Below, piece after piece: positions 1 through 12,000 of a stretch of DNA of 64,000 nucleotides (position 1 is the first letter of the stretch; each line of letters starts with the position of its first letter). Source of the stretch: Prunus persica (Eukaryota; Streptophyta; Magnoliopsida; Rosales; Rosaceae). The position numbers and the translations under genes were made by a program. The notes beneath the pieces were generated by a model. The model was not told the DNA's origin. It saw only the letters and a list, made by a program, of their open reading frames with translations, and ran no database searches. The stretch is taken from positions 8,515,020-8,579,019 of the forward strand of contig NC_034014.1 in assembly GCF_000346465.2 (NCBI RefSeq), in the 5' to 3' direction.

Positions 1-140
1 AAAACCGTCGTTTAAATATTTTTATTACGTCTAAAAAAAGTCCGCGTCCTAAGTTTTAAACCAAACGACGGATTAAATAAAAATATCGACGTCTGAAATT
101 TTGAAAAACAAATAAAAAAGGCAAAGTTATGTGAACATAC

Positions 141-1973
141 CTTGTCGTCATGCTTTTCTTCATCTTCTTTCTCCTTTTCTTCTTCCTTCTCTTCATCTCT
201 TTTTTCTTCTTCCTTCTCTTCATCTGGCTGATGTTTCCCCATTTTGGCAGTATCATCCTCCAAATGTAGGGATCTCACATCACCTCCAGAGCAGCTAGCT
301 TTGTCAGACATTGGATTTTTGGGGCTTTGGCTAATTCTTGGTTTAAGCATGCTTGGATCAAAATTGGGAATTAATTGGGAAAGCTGACTCAGGAAATGCT
401 CCCTCTCAGCCTCTACCAATTGTTTTGTCCTAGCCTCCATCCTTAAGGCCTCTTCCCTTGCCTTAGCCTCCATCTTTTTAGTCTCTTCTTGAAGGAGAAC
501 TCTTAAACTGTCCTTCAAACGGTCGTCAAAGCTCACCCTCTGTGGTTTGGGCAAATTGAAATATTGCCTTGGGGAAACACCAGCACCAACTCCCCTCAGT
601 CTGCCTGGATGCTCGGGGCCCAAAGCCATGGTCAGCACATCATTGCTGCCATCTACTCTGACTTTGCCTTCCGAGACTTGTTTCTGCAATTCATCCTAAA
701 AAAAGATAAACAAAAAAACACACGACGGTTATTTATGTACAAACGACGTATTATATAATTTCACACGACGCAATAACGTATAAACCGACGTTATTATAAC
801 TTATCACGACGGTAGTTATACCGACGTGGTTATTTATTTAAAACGACGAAATGAATAAACAACCGACGTCTTATGCTATAATTAAAGATAACAGAGTAGT
901 GATTCCTATTTAGACCGTTAACGACGTTTTTAAAAAAGTTTCAACGTGGTAATATCATTCACACGACGCGAAAATGAACCACCGACGTCTTATGCTATAA
1001 TTACAGAAAACATAGTAGTGATTCCTATTTAGACCTTTAACGACGTTTTTAAAAACTTTTCGACGTGGTAATATCATTCACACGACGAAAAATATAACAT
1101 ACGACGTAATAAGAATAATTCACAGTTTAATAAAAATTTAAAACAGAGTGATAGTAGGCTTACAATTAATTTTGCTTTCTCTGCCACCTTTGGATCAGGG
1201 ATGTTACCATGTTTGTCCTGTCTAGCTCTCTTCCATAAGGTAGATCGATCAATTTCTACCCCAGGCATGGTTTCCTCCAATTGATCCTCCAATCCAGCAT
1301 ATCCTTTTCGAGACAATCGATGATTGTACTCGAGTTTCTCCCTAATCTGTGCATGTTGAGAATGCACAGACTCAAAATCTTTGGATAGCCTTGAAGCTAC
1401 AAAGGCATCCCATTGTGCTTTCTCTATGAATTTATATGTTTCAGGGGGTTGGCTTAATTTCTCCCTGTCATTGGTGTATGGAAGGATATAATGCCTCGTT
1501 AGTGTAGACTTGAAATCCTTCCATTTCTTGGAAGCAGAAGCTAAAACAGAGGTCTTGCCCCCTTGGCCTACGACAAAAGCCATGTCAACTGCTTCCCAAA
1601 TCTGCTCCTTTATATCCTTGGGGATTTGGGACCATTTCTTGTCCACAAGTGGGATCCTGGAGCGTGCCAACACACCAATATACGACTGCATCTCAATATG
1701 TGCTTGGCCAACACCTTTCCCCCTTTTATTGTACTCAACAATTGGCCTCAGTTTCTGAAGCTTTCTCTTCACAACACGAGGCATTGTGCTCATACCTCGA
1801 CCAGTCTTTGAATCATCAGAGATTGTTGTCTGGCTGGTTTGTTCTGTCTCAGCAGATGATGAAGCAAACTTCATCTTCTTCGAAGACTTCATCTCCTTCG
1901 AAGACTTGTCTTGAGGAGCTACCATTCCAAGCTTCTTGGAGCCAGAATCCTTAGTTTGTTGTTGAGAAACCAT
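141..1973 (-). CDS. CACTA transposase-associated protein (Ptta/En/Spm, Transposase_24-like), partial
   Basis: Two coding exons can be followed on the minus strand. The first runs from the ATG at 1973 (or 1985) to 1164, the second from 695 to 141, where a GT donor (GTATG) follows; the next exon is outside the window. The junction keeps frame and gives the family-typical AEKAKLIDELQKQVSEG. Exon 1 has a lysine/serine-rich start, then a conserved block (QSYIGVLARSRIPLVDKKW, later DAFVASRLSKDF) of the plant Ptta/En/Spm family. Exon 2 has GVGAGVSPRQYFNLP, a Lys/Glu-rich helix likely to be coiled coil, and an acidic DEEKEEEK run. The family is transposon-encoded and probably binds the element's subterminal repeats (TnpA-like). 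No stop or frameshift is seen in either exon. Confidence 0.8.
862..1090. repeat. Two tandem copies of a ~118-bp CACTA subterminal unit
   Basis: The stretch starting ACCGACGTCTTATGCTATAA at about 862 repeats at about 980. Both copies contain AGTAGTGATTCCTATTTAGA, an AACGACGTTTTTAAAAA block and ACGTGGTAATATCATTCA, with a few substitutions. A second local duplication of about 70 bp lies at 2112-2250 (TATATAACGTCGTGGTAT followed by CGACGTCAATAGTAATACAC). These show how the CGACG-motif field grew by local duplication. Confidence 0.85.
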
Positions 1974-4900
1974 TTTAACAGACAAAACTGCAAGTGAAAA
2001 TATTTCAGGAAAACATTAAGAACACAAACGACGGTATTAAAAAAATACGACGTATGATATGATTTTAGACGACGCAATGAAATAATCTCAGACGTAATAA
2101 ATGTTTAAAACCATTATTTATATAACGTCGTGGTATATATGTTCACACGACGTCAATAGTAATACACCGTCGTGGTAAACTATTATTTATATAACGTCGT
2201 GGTATTTATGTTCATACGACGTCAATAGTAATACACCGTCGTGGTATTAACATTCACACGACGTAAAACAATAAGATATTTTGTCGTCTATATTAGATAC
2301 CAACCCTAGTTTCTTTTTCTTTATATTTTATCAAATAAGGGAAAAACAAAAACCATTGTTCAGAGAAATCAAACCTGCAATTAAACAAGCATATAAAAAA
2401 AGACTATTATTTTAAAAACAACTTTGTCAATTTTCAGACGACGCTAGAACAACTGACGAACCGTCGTGGTCTACCGTCGTCTTATTTAGTTGATGTAGAT
2501 GTCTTCAAAGTTGGAAACTTTCCCTCTTTGTCTGTATATTTTATCAAACTTGGAAAGAAGTAAAATGATTTTGGCCAGAAAAAAGGTAAAAAGATTTTTC
2601 AAACAAAAAACGTATGAGCATGCAAAACAGTAACCAAAATAGTGAAAATGAAAGCTTACCTTTTGCGTGCAATGAAAGCAAGAGGAAGATGATCGATGTT
2701 TAAGTTCAGAGACGACGAAGAAGACGAGAGGAAGACGATGAGAAACTCTGACAATGCTCTGACAAGGAAAAAAGACGAAAAGGTTTCTCTGGGAGATTGA
2801 AATTTTTAATCGGGTTTGGAAACAGTGCATGTGTAAGTCGAAAAGTTGCTTACATATAAAACCATTTCAAAAAAATAATACGGCGGTTACATTTAACTAC
2901 GTCGTTTTTAACTAACACGACGCAATATTTTTCGTTCGACGTGGAATAATTTCATTTAACGTCGTTAGGTTTAATATAACCGACGTGGATTTTAATTTTT
3001 CAATTATGAATAGAATTTTTTTTCCCGTGACCTTTCAGTTTATTTTTCAATTACAGTGCGTTATAAATAGAGTTTTTTTTCCGGAGGAAATTTAAAACGA
3101 AGGAAATTAATATTCTGCAATATGTAAAGTTTCTTTTTTGGATGACAGATTTAAATAAAATAAGAATATAAAAACAACAAATGTGTAAGTCAAGTAGACG
3201 AAAAGTTGCTTACATATAAAACCATTTCAAAAAAATAATACGGCGGTTACATATAACTACGACGTATAAATTACAAAATACGACGGTACATTTAACTTCG
3301 GACGTGGTAAATAAATACGACAGTAGTTTGTAGGTACCGTCGTAGTAAACTCAAAAATTAAAGTACATAAGTAATAACTCGCGTCATGGTAGATTATTTA
3401 ACACGTCGTTTTTATTAATTTACCGACGTGAATTTTTGTAATATACGTCGATCATACCGACGTTGATTTTACAATTTAAACGGCGGTTGTTTTGTAAGGA
3501 CCGCCGCTGGTTTTAAAAATTTATTCTATAAATTTGTCGCTTTCATTCATTTTCGGTTTACATTTAAGGTTCCAAGTTCTTCCTCTCTTACTCGCATCAA
3601 ATATATGTCCACAAGAAGAAGCTTGTCAACTAGCCTTCTCACTTCCTTGATCAAGCCTGATAGGACAATTAGTGCTTCTGAATACTCCTTGCTTTCCATC
3701 AAAAGAGATGCAAGCCTGGCCTCCACTCGCTGTCGAAGGAAAGTTCGCTTCTCAGGGAAATCTGAAGATCAAATGTGCCTGATCCTCTGCTTGATTTTCT
3801 TGCCTAAGAAGATCCGTCGGATTTGTGATAGCCTCTTCCTTTATCCGTAGAGCTTCAGAAGAAGAAGATGGGTTTCAAGAATGCGATAAAGAATAGCAAT
3901 GGCTTCAGATGGCCTCTAAAGCATGAGCAATTGAATCAGTAGTTTCTGGGAGATATGATGAAGACATTGTCAATGCTTTGAACTACACAAGTCCTGCAGA
4001 AAGATATGTTAAAGAAACTGAAACAACGGCGGTTTTCTGTTCTACCGTCGTCTTTTCTCGTCGTCTATATTAAGTTAAGATGGCGGTAGATTTATAATTA
4101 CCGACGTAGATTATTTTGTTAAACGTCGTTAAGTGTACTACAACCGACGTGGATTTTAATTTTAAATTATAAATAGAGTTTTTTTTCCCGTATTCTTTCA
4201 GTTTTAGTTTTCAATTCCAAAGCGTGATAAATAGATTTTTCTTTCCCGAGGAAATTTAAAATGAGGGAAATTAATGTTCTAGAATTTGTAAACTAACACG
4301 ACGCAATATTTGCAAATCTGTGTCATCTGTTAAGATTATGATGTGGAACAGAGTTCCATCTGGTAAGATTTCGTAACCCTTGGGATCTCAGACAAATCTG
4401 ATTATGTCGGCGGTGTTCTATATAAACCGTCGTGGTTATTTCAATTCTTGTCATTAAGTAGATCTACCGACGTAGGATAAGAAAATCAAAGAAAAAAATT
4501 GTTAACAAAAATTCTTATTAAGACGACCGTTAAAATTAAAGGTACGACGTATAAAATGAATAAATACGACGATAAATTTTATTGTACGATTTAAAGATAA
4601 CGTCGTAGAACTATACGAGAATGACGTCGATATATTTATATTTTCCGTCGTTGTAAATTAATTTAATACGGCGATATTTTGTATTTTAAAGCCGTGGATT
4701 TGTTTGTAATTATACGGCGTCTTATACGAAAACCTCGTCGTGTTATTTTATGAGTAAAAACGTCAGTTTTTATTGAAATCGTCGTCTTTACTTTCTACGT
4801 CGGTCGATTCATAACTTCTGCCGTTCTTTGTTGGCATTGATTTTACACTGCGGAAATCTGTTTCAAATAGACGTCGGTTGTTTAATTATGTACGTCGTTG

Positions 4901-5198
4901 TTTTTGAACAGCCATTTGAAACTCCATTTTTTAGTTGTCTAAGGTTGTATTACACGACGGTGTTTTTAGAACCGTCGTCTTTTTATAAACCACGACGGTT
5001 TTCACTTAGACCGTCGTTGTTTTCTGGTCGTCTTTTTCACTTTTTGTAGTAGTGAAAAATGTCATTTTCATGTGAACATACTGAAGAAAAAAAATTAGAT
5101 TGTGATTGGAAAAGTGGATAAACAAAGATGAAGACATTGCACCAAAGAAGAGAAAGTGACGAACGTACGTGACAACAAAAGAAAAGAAGAAAAAAGAG

Positions 5199-5222
5199 GG
5201 AGAGAGAGAGAGAGAGAGAGAG
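5199..5222. repeat. (AG)n microsatellite
   Basis: An uninterrupted run of AG dinucleotides sits in a purine-rich stretch just outside the CACTA terminus. No gene can be tied to it. Confidence 0.9.
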
Positions 5223-5608
5223 ATAAAAAAGATGGCTTGAAATTTTTTTGGAATAACTTCGGTTTGGTTAGATGAGATCTGAAAAAATGGAGAGGAGAGA
5301 ACTAAAAAACGGATTGGGATTTTTTGGCTTTAAAATGGAGACAATCTGAAATTTGGAAAATGGAAACAACGAGAGAAACTGCATAGAAGGTGATGAACCA
5401 AAAGAAAAAAAAAATTAGAAAACATTTGATTATAGAAAGTGATAACGATGAGGTACAAAGGGTGAGTTTTTTTTTCTTATTTTTTAATACAAGGGATATA
5501 GGGGAAGGGGGAACTAAAACGAGAACCACTGGTACAAGAGTAGCCTCTACATTTAGCTCATTGCGAGTTTTTATTTATTTATTTTGATACAAGTGATAAT
5601 ATATATAT

Positions 5609-5759
5609 AGAGCTTCTATTGAGGGATCCCTCAAATTAGCTTATTTGAAGGATACCCTTGTAAGACCCACTCTGTATTGTATTTGATTAATCCAAACTGT
5701 CTCTTTTGTAGATACTCATTCAAATAAGCTAATTTGAGGGATCCCTCAATGAAAGCTCT
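5609..5759. mobile_element. MITE with GAGGGATCCCTC inverted ends, copy 1
   Basis: About 40 bp at the left (AGAGCTTCTATTGAGGGATC...) match the reverse complement of the right end (...GATCCCTCAATGAAAGCTCT). The 151-bp element is flanked by TA-rich DNA. A longer relative with the same ends and the shared inner piece CCCACTC(T/C)GTATTGTATTT sits at 49852-50240. It is non-coding. The superfamily is not certain. Confidence 0.8.
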
Positions 5760-5810
5760 CTATAAAATTTAAACTTCAATCGTGCTCTCTAGGAGCGATA
5801 GCATATTGAA

Positions 5811-5896
5811 CTCACACACACACACAGATGCTAGGATTCGAACCCAGAACCTTGTCTGAGGGAGTAAATACTCCAAACCACTACACTAGTGGGTCC
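5811..5896 (-). mobile_element. tRNA-derived SINE
   Basis: Read on the minus strand, the unit starts GGACCCACTAGTGTAGTGG. It holds a box A match (TAGTGTAGTGG, 5888-5878) and a perfect box B (GGTTCGAATCC, 5844-5834), the internal RNA polymerase III promoter of tRNA-derived SINEs. Just after box B comes a TG microsatellite (CACACA... on plus). The cloverleaf is degenerate, so this is not a functional tRNA. The 3' end is not defined; the unit may run down to about 5760. Confidence 0.72.
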
Positions 5897-6950
5897 TTTA
5901 CATCGTGCTCTCTAGTTTAGGGAGTCATAAATGTTATAACTCTTTTTTTATTAGTCCATCTCTATTAAAAAGTAAAATAAAAAATAGTTAGCATTAAATA
6001 AAGGTTTGAAATACTTATTAAATAAAGCAGCATTAAATTATAGGGAGCCACTATGAGTCCTTTTTCTCTTCTCAGATTTAGGAGCTCCTAGAGGTCTCCC
6101 TATTTTAGGAGGTGGATAGGGAACATAGTTGGAGTTGTATTTTTATAATTCCTCGTTAAAATTTGTCTAAGGAAGTGGTTTAGAGAGCCTATTGTGGATG
6201 CTCTAAGGAGGCAGCATCACTGCTCTGGCCAACTAGCCTACCCCATGTAAGTTCCACGTTAAAAACCAAAATCAAATACCTTCAAAATTAGAGGCCCGTT
6301 TGGAGTCGGCCCATTTAATAAACAAGACAAGCCGAGTCCGCCCATTTATGAACATCATTAAGTCCAGCCTGAGCACATAACCCTAACCCATATGTGACCG
6401 GGCCAGACCACTAAAAGGGCCGATATGGGTCCACGCCAAGCTCAACTTATGTATTGCATTTTTTTTTTCTTTTTTACAATTACAATTATGTATAAACGAA
6501 AAAGATTTATTATTTCTTGGAAAAAGAAGCCACTGACTTTTCTTTAAGCGCATTTAAATAGAAAATGGCTAGAATATTGTTCGAGTTTCAAAAATTAAGA
6601 CTTGCAAAATAAAATCATTATTTTCTTTATTAAAAAAAATCATTGAATTTTAAATTATATTATTAGAGAAATATATAAATATAATAATATTATGCATCAT
6701 TTTTCTCTAAAACGAATATAATTTAATAACTGGCATAGCCCACGACGGACTTCAGACCAAATTATCTCGTCCCGACCCATCCAAAGATAAAAATCATGTC
6801 GTGTCATGCCATATTTATCTGTTGGCTCGGTCCGTTTGACACCTCTGCTTAAAATCAGGAATGAGATCAACTAGGAAAAGTAGTTAATTTGATTCCAATT
6901 CCTTAATTACCCCATCTAAGTTCCCCAATTCATGACTTCCCCCACTCCGA
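5897..6950. other. Gene-free AT-rich stretch with old repeat remnants
   Basis: No coding potential is visible. Around 6290-6430 and 6740-6840 there are GC-richer pieces with phrases such as CGTCCCGACCCATCC and GTCGTGTCATGCC, which resemble worn retrotransposon LTR sequence; a similar piece occurs near 45000. Part of 6540-6620 resembles 52200-52270. Confidence 0.4.
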
Positions 6951-7149
6951 AGGTGTATTCAATTTACATTTTAAATGATTTTAAAAGTGTTATAAAGTTG
7001 ATGGAGTTTAATTAAATTTAATTGAGTTTGATTGAATTCTACAAACTCCACATAGTTTTTGACTGAATTCATGTATAGATTTTAACTAAGTTTGTTAGAG
7101 TTTTATTATTGATTTTAATGGAGTTTATAGCACTAAAAAAATAAACGAT

Positions 7150-8305
7150 TTAGGGGTGATGACGGCGGTGGCGATGGTGGTTTGTGGGTGATGGTGGGGG
7201 AGGTGAGGGTGGTAATGGTGGTGGCAATGGGAGTGCGGTGGCGGTGATGGTGATGATGCTGGTGGTGGAGGTGGTATTGGTGGTGAGGGGGTTAAGGGTG
7301 GTGGTGGATGTGATGGCGGTGGCAGTGGCGATGATGGTGATGGTGTTGGCAGCGGTGGTGGTGACGGTGAGGATGATGGTAGGGTTGGTAGTAGGGGCGG
7401 AGGTAGGTGGCACTACAAAAAAAAGGAAGCAATAGTCACATTATTTTAAGTAACTAATATACTTTGGTGACAATTATGGGTGGTCAACCCTCTTAACTAA
7501 ATTAGTCACCATTATTTGTGTCTAATGATTTAAATATAATAAATTTTGTTGTAGCTGACACATGAATAGTAATAATGCAATAAAATATAAGAGGATAATC
7601 TTTCCCATAATAAAATATTTACAATGATAATTTAATAAAAATATATGGACCGAATTGCCCTTTCAGAACTAACAGAAGTTTTAAAAAATTGACATAAATT
7701 GAAAATTGTCCTTAAATTGCTTCACATTGAAACCACGGGGACAAAATTGACCAAATTGAAACCACGGGGACAAAATTGACCAAATTGAAACCACATGGAC
7801 TAAAGTGGTAAAAGTGACAAACTACAGGGACCAAAAGTGACCTTTTGTCAAAATATAATACACAAATATAACACAAATAATAATGGAAAGGATTTCTATT
7901 TTTAAAAAAAGGATAATGAAACGATGTTGGACAGCGCAGTTAAATCAAATAAAGTAATAAAATATAAATATAGTTTGATTAGACATGATGGGGGGCCCAC
8001 TTTGGAGCAACAGGATGGTCAACACAATTTGTTACGAAATTATTTTTTAATCGTGACAAAACCCAATAGTTACAGCCACAAAAGTAACGGGATTAAAACT
8101 TGTAACTGTACCGTTACTAATGGCTTTAGTCACGAATATTAGTGGCTAATACTGCCAAAAGTCACGAAAAAAAAAAGTGATTGTTGTGTTTTTTTTTTTG
8201 TAGTGTGGTGGTGGAGGTGGTGGTGGTGGTGCTAGGGGTGGCAGCAATGGTGGTGGTAGTGGCGGCGGCGGCGGTGATAGCCATGATAAGATGGTGGTAG
8301 TAGAA
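7150..8305. repeat. GGT/GAT low-complexity array, interrupted
   Basis: 7150-7410 and 8206-8305 consist of degenerate GGTGGTGATGGTGG-type triplets. The two halves become one array when the CACTA derivative at 7411-8205 is removed. Open frames here (Gly/Val-rich on plus, Thr/Pro-rich on minus) arise from the repeat and are not genes. Confidence 0.85.
7411..8205. mobile_element. 795-bp CACTA derivative (non-autonomous)
   Basis: It begins CACTACAAAAAAAA and ends TTTTTTTTTGTAGTG, the exact inverted terminus. It is flanked by the 3-bp direct repeat TGG (7408-7410 and 8206-8208), as expected for CACTA insertions. Subterminal AGTCAC/GTGAC-type motifs occur at both ends. The interior carries a ~30-bp tandem repeat (7727-7800, ACCACGGGGACAAAATTGAC) and no transposase. 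Its subterminal motif differs from the CGACG motif of the element at 1-5054, so the two belong to different CACTA families. Confidence 0.9.
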
Positions 8306-8622
8306 GTGGTGAAATCATATCTTGAGAATAAAAATAATATATCTATCAAAATCTCTTAGGGAAAACTGGCCTAAAATTAGTATAATCAAATGAAATCCAC
8401 CACTTTTTGTATTTCCTTTAAAATCAATGAGTTTTTTTAATACACCCAAACTTTTATGAACTCTTTTAAAGTCGTGATTGAATACATCTAAATTTGAATT
8501 GAGTTTAAAAAGTCTGAATTGAATACACCTAAAATTGTATAGACTTCTATAAAATCGTGATTGAATACACCTGAAATTTTAAATTTCTTTAAAATCTTTT
8601 AAAATCTAAATTGAATACACCT

Positions 8623-9097
8623 TTAAGTAAACATGTGATTAGTATTTTGTGAATCCTAATAAGGGGTTTCAACACACAAAAAAAACTTACAAGATGTACT
8701 ACATTTGAATATAAAGAAGGAAAAAATTGTTTACAACGAGATAGGCTCTTATTATCGCTCTTTTTTATTTATTGTGTAGCTCTTATTTTCATATGATTAC
8801 AGCATGTGAGGAAAACGCCAATTTGAAAATTGAGTATCCCAAGCAGTATCAAAATACTTCAATTTTAGCTCCTAATTCCACACTGCATTCCCATTTGCCC
8901 TACCCCATCTTACCAAGAGTGGGTTTTTTTTCCTTTCACAAGGCCAAGCCTTACTCTGAAGTACTAAGTCTGACAGTTATGGCAGTTGAGATAGTTGTCC
9001 ATAACATAGCTGCTCTCTGTTTTTAGTACATGTCTTCATATGCCCTGTGTGCCTCTCATTGCCTAATTGTAAAGGTGATCATTTTTTTACTTACAGG
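8623..9097. other. Intergenic, downstream of PDAT2-like gene
   Basis: This is the 3' flank of the minus-strand acyltransferase. No gene is supported. The 3' UTR presumably occupies the right half (about 8770-9097). Confidence 0.5.
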
Positions 9098-12000
9098 TTA
9101 CAGCTGAAGATTTATTCTCTCAGACATTCTCATAATATCCGAGTAAATCCTATCACCTCCAACCTGTGCACCAGTTGCTCCGGCAGAAATCCGTAGAACA
9201 TCTTCGATTAGTGCAACATTTCCCATGATGTCAACATGTGCACCACTCTCTATACCCCTTCCCTCAAGCAGACTAGCCGGTGGCTTGTGCTGGTACTCCC
9301 TTATGTAGGTAGCAATACCAGATGGGTTGAACCTGGTTCTTCCTCTCCACCCTTTGGCGCACATGAGTCCAGCACTCAATACAGGCACACTGTCATCACC
9401 ATCCACAAAATATACTCCATTTTTCAGACAGCTGCCTGCCTCTCCTTCTGCTGAGCCATCAATCCGAAATGGAATGCTCTTGCACTTGTCAGAAGGAGAC
9501 ATCTTGTATACATATGATCTTTCGGTGGGGATTCCAACACCATATAAAGAGTATATTTCCATATCTGGAGCAACTGGTAGCCTAAACCGGGTATTCAAAT
9601 TAATCATTAATGCCAAGTTCAATGGAACCGAAAAACAAGCAAATGAAAGGTGCAGAAGGAAAATGGTTTGAGAAACATTGCTTGGCAGCATACATTCCAT
9701 TATGAAAGCAGTAGTTGCTTTAGTACTTGTGATTCACTTGATTCAAAACGTTAGTAACAAATTGGAGACTGGACCCTAATAGAATCATTTGGAAGCAAAA
9801 TGTGGTGTTTGCAAGAGAAAAAGAAGGGGGAATGAAAAGAAGTTCTTGACACCAAGGAATTAGTATTAGTTGTAGAAATTAAGTGTAAACTTCTAAATTG
9901 TGTGTTTTAGTTTCTGATAGCTATGCATAGTTTTTGAAAAATAAATTAGAAATAACTAATTAAATTTATTCTCTCAGATAGGTTATCTGTGCTATACAAA
10001 GAAGAGTACGCTTATGCTATACAAAGAAGAGTACGCATTGCTCAGAAAAGTGAAATTCTATCAGAAAGTGCTGAACGATATGCATGCTTACTTGGTCTCA
10101 AGTGGATTGGACCAATACTTGTAATGGGCATATTTGGGATCATCAAGATTATCAGCTATCCCATGAGAGAAGTGAGCCTCAGCCCGTTGCATCATTTTTG
10201 GAGCCACAAAGCGCAGTAGATCAAAAAGAGTTTGAGCTGTGTAAGCCTTATTTTCTGTAATTTTTCTGATGCTTTCCCTGCTTAACTCATCATATTCAGT
10301 CCACACCTCTCCACATGAAGATGTGAAATTTGTGGCAGAATCTTTGTGCGGAAGATCCTGTTAAGCAAATTATTTAATATCATCCTTATTAAGGAAGACC
10401 ACCAGAAATGATAGTTTCTCAACAACAACAAAAGTATTGAAATGATTGATCAGAAAGCAATGGTATTAAGTTGGGCATATGTTAGCATTCGCCATATATG
10501 AAAGTGGAATGCCCATCAATGACTTTTCAAGTTTTAAAGTAATACGAAAAATTCATGCATTTGCTGTTTATCTTGTTTCTAGTTCAAGGGGAACTTCATG
10601 CAGAAACTTCTTCTTTTTTAAATTTGGTCTGCTCTGTTAATAGAAAGCATGCTGAAAAATGGTTCTTCAAAGTAAATGCATCAAGATGTTTTTCAAGTGT
10701 GAAGTTTGGTAATCAAATGTTCTACCCTTTTTTCTCCCAGCAAAAAGTTAACCTAAGATAACTAATAATATCTATTCTGAATGCACTACAGAAAATAAAT
10801 TACGACTTTTAAGAGAACATGCAAATGGAGGATCTACAAGTAACTAGAGTATGATTTGTGTAAAGAGGATGTTTCTAGATTCAACCTCAAGGTTGGATGG
10901 CATCAAATTAATTCTTGATAACAGAGTTTTATACATTTCTCCTTTTGTAGGAGAGTTGTGTATTATCAGTTGGAAGAAAGGAGATGAATAAATAAAAAAT
11001 ATAGATTGATTTTACTGCCACAAACAGTCATTTGAATCATTTGTGAAGAATGGCAGATAGGTTCAATTCACATGAGACTGCCAAACTTCCAATAAAAAAA
11101 AAGATTTAGAAAGACAATAATCACGTCATTAGAAGATATCTTCATGTCAATTCATTGGGAAAAAATATATATATATTAAAAGGGCCACTGGCATCAAAGT
11201 TTTTGTCATAGTTGCATCACCTTGGCTGTTTAAGTATCTTAGCTGCACCCCTGTGTGGAATAATTGGTTATGAATTTCAACAGAACACCAGAGAATTAAA
11301 GAAGAGTACCTTGAAATCATGCCTAGGAAGCTGTGGAGAAGATATTTGTGATGTTTCCTTGCCAAAAGAGATTATTCTTCCATACTTCACAGGTTCTTTC
11401 ACTTGGAAAACTCTATTTTCATCCCTGTTGTTGAAATTAGTGTCACCTGACGTCTGTAGATATCCTTTCTTTGCCAGGTCACAGCTATGCCCATCTTCAG
11501 GAGACCAGTCCAAATTGCCCCAGATGGCATCTCCACCTTTTGGCAATAAGGAAACTATGGAATCCCAGGTTCGAGATGCCCGCATGACATGCTCAAGGGT
11601 TTGAAGCCGGAGAATTTCAGAATCTAAAACACCAGGATCCATAGCTCTGCAAGGACCAACAGTCAATTCCATCATGCAGTGGTCATATTGTCAAATTTCT
11701 CATAGGGCTTTGAAAAACTCTAAGAATTTGAACACATCATATCTTAAACCACATAGTACATTACTAAACAATTATCAACATAAGGGCTAGTATCTTATAT
11801 TGTGTAACACAATTAATCAGAATGCCAGTTCACATGAGGGATAGATTGCAAAGACAAACCTGATATATGCGACATCTTTACCCTCAGCAGAAAATATATT
11901 ACTAACAGCTTTTGGAACACCAAGAAATGCTGGACCGATATTCATGATTGCTTTGATGTGCTTGGCACACCAACTTGGACCACCACCGCCTCCCATAGGA

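Larger units (their letters stand above)
1..5054 (-). mobile_element. CACTA (En/Spm) transposon, right part
   Basis: The right end is a CACTA-type terminus: 5041-5054 reads TTTTTGTAGTAGTG, the complement of CACTACTACAAAAA. The left end lies outside the window, so the target duplication cannot be checked. The body carries a transposase-associated gene of the Ptta/En/Spm type on the minus strand and, between and beyond its exons, dense ACGACG/CGTCGT motifs (about 720-1110, 2020-2480, 2880-3540, 4020-5040). Such subterminal repeats are the known binding sites of TnpA-like proteins in this superfamily; that these particular motifs have that role is inference. No TnpD-like catalytic transposase is visible, so it either lies to the left or is missing. 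Confidence 0.88.
6951..8622. mobile_element. Non-autonomous DNA element with AGGTGTATTCAATT ends (copy 1)
   Basis: The left end AGGTGTATTCAATTTA at 6951 is matched by TAAATTGAATACACCT ending at 8622. Several subterminal copies of TTGAATACA(C/T)CT occur at about 8478-8620, and TTTAATTGAGTTTGATTGAA-like repeats at about 7010-7110. The element contains a GGT/GAT-rich array that is itself split by a CACTA derivative (7411-8205). A second element with the same ends lies at 14636-15994. No transposase is encoded and no clear target duplication was found, so the superfamily is left open. Confidence 0.65.

Noticed and set aside
5302..5587. Overlapping frames near the CACTA end
   Set aside because: Low-complexity Lys/Phe-rich reading of AT-rich DNA; no splice or domain support.
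7150..7435. Open frames rich in Gly/Val or Thr/Pro
   Set aside because: They follow directly from the GGT/GAT repeat and have no conserved domain.
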